From positions 1 to 7,354 of the forward strand of contig JAISDF010000050.1 of assembly GCA_031265025.1 (NCBI GenBank): DNA of 7,354 nt, given 5' to 3'. Positions 1 to 5,336 of this stretch are shown in pieces; positions within the stretch are counted from its first letter, which is position 1, and every line of letters begins with the position of its first letter. Source of the stretch: Spirochaetaceae bacterium. Its GTDB lineage: Bacteria; Spirochaetota; Spirochaetia; Treponematales; Breznakiellaceae. A program made the translations under genes and the position numbers. A model generated the notes under the pieces. The model worked only from the letters and a program-made list of their open reading frames with translations. It did no database searches and was not told where the DNA came from.

Positions 1-1160
1 TCGCCTATAATGGTAACAATGGCCTTGCCGGTTTTGATTTCCACGGCGGCGATACGGCCAAGGTCCTTTTTCAGCCCGCCCAGATCATTGGCCGCGTCAA
101 GGGTCAGCGAAATGGAAACCTCGCTGGTCGCCACCATATCAACCGAAATGCGATGGCGGGCAAAGGCCGAAAAAACTTCTTCAAGAAAACCGTACTGGCC
201 CAGCATGCGGGTAGAAATCACGTCCACCAGGGTAACGTTCTTCTTCGAGGTAATGGCCCTGACCGGGCTTAGCTTTTTATCCAGCGCGGCGACTATTCTG
301 GTCCCCGGCGCGGCCGGGTTAAAGGTGTTCTTTACCAGGACCGGCGTTCCGGTTTTCTGGCAGGGCTGCATGGCCCGCGGGTGGAGCACCTGGGCGCCGA
401 AATAGGCAAGCTCGGCGGCTTCCTCATAACTTACGGTCTGGACGGGCCGGGCCTTTTTTACAATGCGGGGATCGGCGCTCAGTATGCCGTCCACGTCTTT
501 CCAGACCTGGGCTTCTTCGGCCCCGCAGGACGCGGCGATGATGGTGGCCGAAAGATCGGAGCCGCCTCTTCCCAGGGTGGTGATGCTGCCGTTCTGGTCC
601 CTGGCGATAAAGCCTGTTATCACCGGCAGAACGCCTTTGTCAATCAGGGGAAGCAATGCCTTTGGAATAAGGTCCCAGCTTTCCCTGAGCAGTTCCGCCC
701 GGGTAAAGTTTGAGTCGGAGACAAAGCCGGCGTTCCAGGCGTCCACGGCCTGGGCCTTTATCCTGCGGGTCCTGAAAAGCGCGGCAGTTATGCGCACCGA
801 AAGCCTTTCGCCGAAGGATACAAGGCAATCCTTGGTCCTCCCGGTGAGTTCCCTGATAAGGGAGACGCCTTCAAGGAGGCTCTCAAGTTCTTTAAGAAGC
901 GGAGCTATCTCATCCTGTACCGAATCCTTGAGCCCCAGGTCCTGTATGGTTTTTATGTGAAGGTCCCGTATTTTTTTAACCGAAACGTTTCCCCCGGACA
1001 GGGCTTCTCCGGCCGCCTCAAGCAGATGGTCCGTCGTGTCCCCCATGGCGGAAAGCACCAGGACGGGTTTTCGTTTAAGCTGGGCTTTAACGATATCCGA
1101 GACCTTGAGTATTCTTTCAGCGTCGGCCACCGAACTGCCCCCGAATTTCATTACCAGCAT
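1..1160 (-). CDS. lysC: Aspartate kinase (aspartokinase), LysC type, partial: C-terminus outside the window
   Basis: This enzyme phosphorylates L-aspartate with ATP, the first step toward lysine or diaminopimelate, threonine and methionine, in the cytoplasm. I translated 386 codons from the minus strand without a stop; the reading frame leaves the window at base 1. The kinase domain shows KFGGSS at residues 5-10, SFGERLS at 115-121, TLGRGGSDLSAT at 195-206, VWKDVDG at 219-225 followed by SADPR at 228-232, and EEAAELAYFGAQVLHPRAM at 246-264. A first ACT regulatory domain starts near residue 308 (VTLVDV), with GFLEEVF at 324-330 and RHRISVDMVATSEVSISLTLD at about 335-355. E. coli LysC has very similar segments and is 449 residues long, so about 60 residues, the rest of the ACT pair, should be missing. 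The start at 1158-1160 has GGGGAG (1174-1169) eight bases upstream; Met4 is a possible but less well spaced alternative. Feedback by lysine is likely for the family but not provable here. No homoserine dehydrogenase fusion can be judged, because the end is absent. Confidence 0.95.
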   Translation of the reverse strand, partial: MLVMKFGGSSVADAERILKVSDIVKAQLKRKPVLVLSAMGDTTDHLLEAAGEALSGGNVSVKKIRDLHIKTIQDLGLKDSVQDEIAPLLKELESLLEGVSLIRELTGRTKDCLVSFGERLSVRITAALFRTRRIKAQAVDAWNAGFVSDSNFTRAELLRESWDLIPKALLPLIDKGVLPVITGFIARDQNGSITTLGRGGSDLSATIIAASCGAEEAQVWKDVDGILSADPRIVKKARPVQTVSYEEAAELAYFGAQVLHPRAMQPCQKTGTPVLVKNTFNPAAPGTRIVAALDKKLSPVRAITSKKNVTLVDVISTRMLGQYGFLEEVFSAFARHRISVDMVATSEVSISLTLDAANDLGGLKKDLGRIAAVEIKTGKAIVTIIG

Positions 1161-1252
1161 AGATTCAACTCCCCGGCTGAAAAAGTCCGTCCCGTTTTAC
1201 GTAAGGGAGTCTCAGGTTATCAAATTATTTTACTTTATGGTAGAGTTAGCCG
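1161..1252. promoter_or_regulatory. Divergent intergenic region between aspartate kinase and RNase genes
   Basis: This 92-base AT-richer gap must hold the start signals for both divergent genes. On the minus strand a weak sigma70-like pair is TTGATA (1223-1218) and TAAAAC (1199-1194) with an 18-base spacer, which would start the lysC transcript near 1187. The lysC ribosome-binding site GGGGAG lies at 1174-1169. On the plus strand I see no convincing promoter, only TA-rich sequence at 1217-1238, and the RNase start at 1253 has just a weak GGTAGAG (1239-1245) in front of it. An 8-base palindrome TTACGTAA sits at 1197-1204. No riboswitch is visible, and the gap is too short for a lysine riboswitch. 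Confidence 0.35.
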
Positions 1253-3127
1253 ATGATTCGTGAAAAAAGCCTTGTGGCCTACAAGGGCCATCCCGCGCTG
1301 GTAAGCGCCGTTGATGACAAGATACACATAGAACTCGCCGGTTCCCGGACTTTCAAAGTAAGGGAAAAGGATGTTGAACTTATTCACGGCGGGCCTGTAG
1401 GCATGGGTGTTGAGGAACTTACCGCCCTGGCCTCTGCCCTGCGGGGAGATCCCCGGGGGGCCTGGGAACTGCTTGAGGCGGAAAGCGGCGTAACCCTCAA
1501 AGAAGCCGCCGAACTCATCTACGGCGAATACAGCCCCCAAAGCGCCTGGGCCGCCTACGGCGTTCTCAAAGAGGGCCTTTACTTTTCCGGGACTGTTACC
1601 GAACTGCGGGCCCGGAGCCCTGAGGACCTTGCCCGCGACGAGGAGAGGCGGACGGAAAAAGAAAAGGAAGGCTCAGAGAGGGACGCCTTTCTCAAACGGG
1701 CAAAGGAAGGAAAGCTCGATCCGGGGGACAGCCGTTTTCTTCAGGATGTTGAAGCCCTCTCACGGGGCAGAAGCGAAAAGAGCCGCACCCTCAAGGATAT
1801 GGGAAAAAGCGAGACGCCCCAGGAAGCCCACAGGCTGCTCCTCAGGCTCGAAGTCTGGTCCCCGTATGTGAATCCCCATCCGTCCCGCTTCGGCGCGGAG
1901 CTTGCCCCGGCTTCCCAAAGGACAGGGCCGCCTCCCCAGGAAACGCGGCGGGATTTAACGGGCCTTGCCTCCTATGCCATTGACAACGAGTGGAGCAATG
2001 ATCCTGACGACGCCCTTTCTGTTGAAATTTTGCCAGGGACAGGCGGGGAGCTTTTGTATGTGCATGTGGCCGACCCCGCCGCCGCGCTGCTCCCCGGAAG
2101 CCCGGCGGACCGTGAAGCCAGGGACAGGGGAGCGACCCTCTATCTTCCCGAAGGAAGCATCCGCATGCTTGCCGAAGAAGACCTGGCCTTCTATGCCCTG
2201 GGCCTTGCCGAAGTCTCGCCGGCCCTTACTTTCAAACTGACCCTGGCTCAGGATGGGTCCATTGCCGAAACGGATATTTTCCCCTCGCTGATTAAGGTTA
2301 CGCGCCTGAGCTACGGCCGGTCCGACGCCCTGCTCGAATCAGGGGATCATGACGCGCTCAAGGCCCTCGAAGCCATTGCCCTGCGCAACCTCAGACGCCG
2401 TATTGAGGCCGGGGCGGCGGTCATAGAGCTGCCGGAGGCTCATATCAGCGTAAGCCTTCCGGGAGAAACCCAGGGAAAGGTCAGTATCAGTCCCATAGGC
2501 CCCTCGCGCTCGGCGGATATGGTGCGGGAGTGTATGCTTCTTGCCGGAGAAGCCGCCGCCCGGTGGGCCATACGGAAGCGGCTTCCCTTTCCCTTTGTTT
2601 CCCAGGAAACCGGAGATATGCCACGGGACCCCCTTCCCGGCATGGCGGGTTCCTACCAGCTCCGCCGCTGCATGCGGCCCCGCCTTCTTTCGGCAAAGCC
2701 CGGCATACACGGGGGATTGGCCCTGGAATCTTATACCCAGGTTACCAGCCCCTTGAGGCGCTATACGGACCTGCTTGCCCATGAACAGATACGTTCTTTT
2801 CTCGTGGGAAGGGAAACGCTTTCAGAGGACGAAATTCTCATGCGCCTTGCCGCGGGCGAGGCGGCGTCACAGGCGGTGCATCACGCCGAGCGGGCCTCCC
2901 GCTCCCACTGGACGGCGGTCTATCTGGCGGACAAAAAAGATTCAAGCTGGGACGCAGTGCTTCTGGAAACAAAAGGCGGCCGGGCCGCAGCGGCGATTCC
3001 CGCCCTGGGCATAGAAACACAGATTCCCTCACCCGGCAGCGCCAAACCCAATGACACGGTCCGGGTGGTTCTTAAATCCGTTGATATTCCCTCAGGCGAA
3101 CTGGTTTTTGCGGAAGATTCCTGTTAG
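1253..3127 (+). CDS. RNase II-family (RNB domain) 3'-5' exoribonuclease, DrII-like architecture
   Basis: This is a predicted processive exoribonuclease that degrades RNA from the 3' end in the cytoplasm. The RNB catalytic domain runs from about residue 230 to 520. It has AIDNEWSNDPDDAL at 242-255, whose Asp244, Asp250, Asp252 and Asp253 match the four metal-binding aspartates of E. coli RNase II (201, 207, 209, 210). It also has DREARDRGATLYLP at 286-299 and TSPLRRYTDLLAH at 498-510, where Arg502 matches catalytic Arg500. The N-terminus is not a pair of cold-shock domains: residues 1-45 look like a small beta fold, about 65-125 like a helical winged-helix segment (SPQSAWAAYGVLKEGLYF at 94-111), and 128-200 is charged and helical. 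The last 60 residues could be a reduced S1-like OB fold. The length of 624 fits the family (E. coli RNase II has 644). The start is the first in-frame ATG after the gap, with weak GGTAGAG seven bases upstream. Its TAG stop overlaps the stop of the convergent gene. The family call is sure; the choice between RNase II-like and RNase R-like function is not. Confidence 0.92.
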   Translation: MIREKSLVAYKGHPALVSAVDDKIHIELAGSRTFKVREKDVELIHGGPVGMGVEELTALASALRGDPRGAWELLEAESGVTLKEAAELIYGEYSPQSAWAAYGVLKEGLYFSGTVTELRARSPEDLARDEERRTEKEKEGSERDAFLKRAKEGKLDPGDSRFLQDVEALSRGRSEKSRTLKDMGKSETPQEAHRLLLRLEVWSPYVNPHPSRFGAELAPASQRTGPPPQETRRDLTGLASYAIDNEWSNDPDDALSVEILPGTGGELLYVHVADPAAALLPGSPADREARDRGATLYLPEGSIRMLAEEDLAFYALGLAEVSPALTFKLTLAQDGSIAETDIFPSLIKVTRLSYGRSDALLESGDHDALKALEAIALRNLRRRIEAGAAVIELPEAHISVSLPGETQGKVSISPIGPSRSADMVRECMLLAGEAAARWAIRKRLPFPFVSQETGDMPRDPLPGMAGSYQLRRCMRPRLLSAKPGIHGGLALESYTQVTSPLRRYTDLLAHEQIRSFLVGRETLSEDEILMRLAAGEAASQAVHHAERASRSHWTAVYLADKKDSSWDAVLLETKGGRAAAAIPALGIETQIPSPGSAKPNDTVRVVLKSVDIPSGELVFAEDSC

Positions 3128-3981
3128 GAGCTGGTCCAGATAAAGCCCGTGCGGACCTCGTAGAGCGGGGTGCTCCGGGACGGGCTTTTAAGGGGGTCCT
3201 TGCCCCAGGTATAGAGAGGCATCTCTCCGCCCAGTACAAAGCTAAGCGTGGGCCGTATGGAGGCCCTGAACTCGCAGCCGAGGTACAGGGACTTTAAGCT
3301 GTCGGTATCGGAGGGAACATATTCCCGTTCCAGAATCTGATAGCCGAGCTTGAGGTCCACAGTATACGGTACATTTTTTTTGAACGCAGCCGCGCTGAAA
3401 CCGTACCTGATCCTCCTGTCCCGGATGAGTACACCGCTGCCGTTCATGCTTGAAAATTCTTCCCGTTCCGCGCTGAGGGTGATGACCGCAAAGGGCACCC
3501 AGAAGCCCAGGGCGGCGCGCCCGTATTCTTCCGAATAATCCCCTTCGGCGGCCAAAGCCCCTATGGTCGCATTGCCTTCAAGGAGCGCGAAGACTTTTCC
3601 GGGAAGCTCAAGTCCTGCCCGCAGCGAAACGCCGGGTTTTATGAAATCATCGGCATTGTTCCACAGGCCGAAAACAGGACCCATGGCAAGGCTTCCGTAT
3701 TCAAAATCCATACCCAGAACAGCGGAAAGCTGGTTCCTCAGTATGGGACCGCGTTTGAACGCGACTGTATAGGAAAAACGGTCAACAGTCTGGCCCGAAA
3801 AAACGGCGTTTATGGGAAGGTACAGAAGGGGGGAGAATTGCTCCCCCGACGCGCCCAGGGCGCTGTCACGGTCAGGGTCAAAACGCAAATTTCCCAGGCC
3901 CCCGGTAACACTCAGTTCCAGGGCGGAAAGGGGGAGGAGGAACAGGCCCAGGAGGACCGCGCAAAAGAAACGCCGTTTCAT
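3124..3981 (-). CDS. Exported beta-barrel-like protein of unknown function, 285 residues
   Basis: I do not recognise a named family. The N-terminus is a clear signal peptide: KRR at 2-4, a hydrophobic core at about 5-18, and likely cleavage after Ala20 (LSA, then LELS). No lipobox is visible. The mature part is made of short amphipathic strands with alternating hydrophobic residues and Gly or aromatic residues, for example GSLAMGPVFGLW at 96-107, RAALGFWVPFAVITLSA at 155-171, and VDLKLGYQIL at 208-217. These alternate with charged turns, as expected for an outer-membrane barrel facing the periplasm or surface. The last strand (YEVRTGFIW, 274-282) is followed by TSS, so the terminal residue is not aromatic. 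The start has GGAG (3990-3987) five bases upstream. It lies 15 bases behind the 415-residue gene, so the two are probably co-transcribed. Its TAA stop overlaps the RNase stop by four bases. The exported barrel reading is moderately sure; the function is unknown. Confidence 0.8.
   Translation of the reverse strand: MKRRFFCAVLLGLFLLPLSALELSVTGGLGNLRFDPDRDSALGASGEQFSPLLYLPINAVFSGQTVDRFSYTVAFKRGPILRNQLSAVLGMDFEYGSLAMGPVFGLWNNADDFIKPGVSLRAGLELPGKVFALLEGNATIGALAAEGDYSEEYGRAALGFWVPFAVITLSAEREEFSSMNGSGVLIRDRRIRYGFSAAAFKKNVPYTVDLKLGYQILEREYVPSDTDSLKSLYLGCEFRASIRPTLSFVLGGEMPLYTWGKDPLKSPSRSTPLYEVRTGFIWTSS
3142..3189 (+). terminator. Candidate intrinsic terminator of the RNase gene, inside the opposing gene
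   Basis: A perfect nine-base inverted repeat, AAAGCCCGT (3142-3150) and ACGGGCTTT (3180-3188), is followed by TTTTA on the plus strand, 14 bases after the RNase stop codon. The 29-base loop has further pairing, CGGA (3152-3155) with TCCG (3174-3177), which would shorten the effective loop. The hairpin lies inside the last codons of the opposing barrel gene, because the two genes overlap and no room exists between them. On the minus strand the repeat is followed by only three T, so it should act mainly on the plus-strand transcript. The short T-run and long loop make this only a candidate. Confidence 0.4.
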
Positions 3982-3996
3982 GTATGCTCCATACGT

Positions 3997-5244
3997 TTAA
4001 TAGGCTGTCCGTATTCCCATAAACAGCTCAAACATCTCTCCTATATTATCGTATTCAAAGGGGTCAATCCTGAGCTTTGTGTCCCAGCGCAGTCCCGAGG
4101 ATACCATGCTGATAAAGGGTGAAATATAAAAATACCGGTCGTCCATATCAGCGGTTTGCAGCCCGCCGGTACCTTCAAGGCCGAATTCAAACTGGGATTC
4201 GTCGAGGTTTCCGAAGATGAGTTTGACATTTACATCGGCTTTTCCCTGTTCGGTCTTGTTTTCCTGCTGTAAATACCAGAGGGGGCGGTAAAAAAAGGTG
4301 GTTCTGACGGCGAAAAACCCAAACCGTATTCTCGGTTCGAGGAGAAAGAAAAGATGGTCCACGTCGAAGTCTTCACCCTGCCGCCAGCCGGGAACGCCGG
4401 CCTGGATGAGCAGTTCCGCCCCGGCTTCGGCGGCAAGATGGGCCAAAAGCCCGCCCCGGTAGATGTTCTCGTCTCCCTGGTGGAAACTGACGCCCCCGAA
4501 AAGCTCAAGGCGCAGGGGCCGGCTGTTTACGAGGAGCCTTAAGTCCCCGGAGTAATGGCCGGCCTCAAAATTGCCGTTGGCGTCGGTAAACCCCAGGTCC
4601 TGGTAGAAATATCCCATGGGAATGACCGTTTCAGACTTGGTAAGGACAAGAGAAAGGCCCGTGCCGTTGACCTGGTGTATACCGTGGTACTGGCTGGTGA
4701 TGTCCCCGCCTATGCCGTCGGGAAAGTACATAAAGCCCCTGAAATCGCTGCCCAGGGGGGCGGTTCCGAAATAGCTTACAAAATCGTCCCCGGAGGCAAA
4801 GGTATCGGCTTTCCCCAGGAAGTAACTCAATTCCAGGGGAAGGCCAAGAGGCTCCCTGGCGGTGGCCTTGATGACCCTGAGACCGAGGGTGGTCCGCCTG
4901 TTGAGCCTGTCTTCAAGCTCTTTCACAAGATCGTCAATCTCACTAGCAGTCGGATTAGCTCCGGCCACAGGGTCAATATCCAGTTTTCCCCGGGCCAAAA
5001 GCCGCTCCAAATCCCCTGAAGAGAAGGAAAAGCCCAGGTAGGCCGAGTATTTATACCCCCCCTCAACAGCCAAATCAGCCTCGGCAACCGATGAAAGCAC
5101 AAAGTCGTCTCCATTCCTGGCGCCTCGGGTAAACGCCTCAAGCCGGGGAACAGTGATTTCCGCCCCGAAAAGGCTAAAAGAGCCGGCAAGGGTCAGAACC
5201 GGAAGGACCAGCGCCCTTGTTATACAGGAGAAAAAATATTTCAT
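3997..5244 (-). CDS. Putative outer-membrane beta-barrel protein of unknown function, 415 residues
   Basis: I do not recognise a named family. Residues 1-28 form a signal peptide ending in LFGA, with cleavage likely before EIT; Lys2 and Arg10 flank the start of the hydrophobic stretch. The Cys at position 7 is too early for a lipobox. The mature protein is rich in alternating strands, such as YKYSAYLGFSFSSG at 64-77, LRLELFGGVSFHQG at 244-257, RIRFGFFAVRTTFFYRPLWY at 305-324, and ADVNVKLIFGN at 336-346. A short helical charged segment at 98-117 (SEIDDLVKELEDRLNRR region) may be an extracellular or periplasmic insert. The C-terminus EMFELFMGIRTAY ends in Tyr with hydrophobic residues at -5, -7, -9 and -11, which resembles the beta-signal read by BamA. 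It is the first gene of a probable two-gene operon with the 285-residue protein. The ATG at 5242-5244 has no good ribosome-binding site and sits at the predicted transcription start. A porin or structural membrane role is possible but unproven. Confidence 0.82.
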   Translation of the reverse strand: MKYFFSCITRALVLPVLTLAGSFSLFGAEITVPRLEAFTRGARNGDDFVLSSVAEADLAVEGGYKYSAYLGFSFSSGDLERLLARGKLDIDPVAGANPTASEIDDLVKELEDRLNRRTTLGLRVIKATAREPLGLPLELSYFLGKADTFASGDDFVSYFGTAPLGSDFRGFMYFPDGIGGDITSQYHGIHQVNGTGLSLVLTKSETVIPMGYFYQDLGFTDANGNFEAGHYSGDLRLLVNSRPLRLELFGGVSFHQGDENIYRGGLLAHLAAEAGAELLIQAGVPGWRQGEDFDVDHLFFLLEPRIRFGFFAVRTTFFYRPLWYLQQENKTEQGKADVNVKLIFGNLDESQFEFGLEGTGGLQTADMDDRYFYISPFISMVSSGLRWDTKLRIDPFEYDNIGEMFELFMGIRTAY

Positions 5245-5249
5245 ACTTC

Positions 5250-5278
5250 ATTCTATCACAAAGAAGGCCCAATACCAA
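5250..5278 (-). promoter_or_regulatory. Candidate sigma70-type promoter of the barrel operon
   Basis: On the minus strand TTGGTA (5278-5273) and TAGAAT (5255-5250) are separated by exactly 17 bases. Transcription would begin about seven bases after the -10 box, at or next to the A of the start codon at 5244, giving a leaderless or nearly leaderless mRNA. This fits the lack of a ribosome-binding site. The -35 box lies inside the palindrome at 5264-5301, so a protein bound there could block this promoter. Confidence 0.45.
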
Positions 5279-5301
5279 GGGAATTCCCCTGTATGGGCCT
5301 T
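5264..5301. repeat. 38-base imperfect palindrome in the divergent gap, possible operator
   Basis: The outer arms are AAGGCCCA (5264-5271) and TGGGCCTT (5294-5301), eight perfect pairs. Inside them TAC (5273-5275) pairs with GTA (5291-5293) after a one-base bulge, and the centre is the perfect 10-base palindrome GGGAATTCCC (5279-5288). It lies between two divergently transcribed units and does not follow any gene end, so a terminator role is unlikely. It covers the candidate -35 box of the barrel operon and touches the TTGACG upstream of cheA. A dimeric regulator binding site is the simplest reading, but no regulator is encoded in the window. Confidence 0.5.
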
Positions 5302-5325
5302 GACGTAAGACGAATTGTATATAAA
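5300..5325 (+). promoter_or_regulatory. cheA: Weak candidate promoter of cheA
   Basis: TTGACG (5300-5305) matches five of six bases of a sigma70 -35 box, and TATAAA (5320-5325) resembles a -10 box, but the spacer is only 14 bases. TATATA at 5318-5323 would make it shorter still. If used, transcription would start near 5332 and leave a leader of about five bases. I saw no flagellar sigma28-type box in the gap. Confidence 0.3.
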
Positions 5326-5336
5326 CATTTGACTAT

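Noticed and set aside
10..960. Several plus-strand open frames of 110-165 codons at the left end
   Set aside because: They are antisense to the aspartate kinase, which has all its family motifs on the minus strand.
1161..1252. Lysine riboswitch upstream of the aspartate kinase
   Set aside because: The gap is 92 bases and is shared with a divergent gene, too short for the known lysine aptamer, and its conserved core could not be found.
2339..2782. A 147-codon minus-strand open frame inside the RNase gene
   Set aside because: It overlaps the conserved RNB domain and shows no motif or start signal of its own.
5264..5301. Reading the palindrome as an intrinsic terminator
   Set aside because: No gene ends before it on either strand, and neither side has a proper T-run.
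5245..5336. Both divergent gaps in the window being exactly 92 bases long
   Set aside because: The two gaps share no visible sequence or repeat, so the equal length looks like chance.
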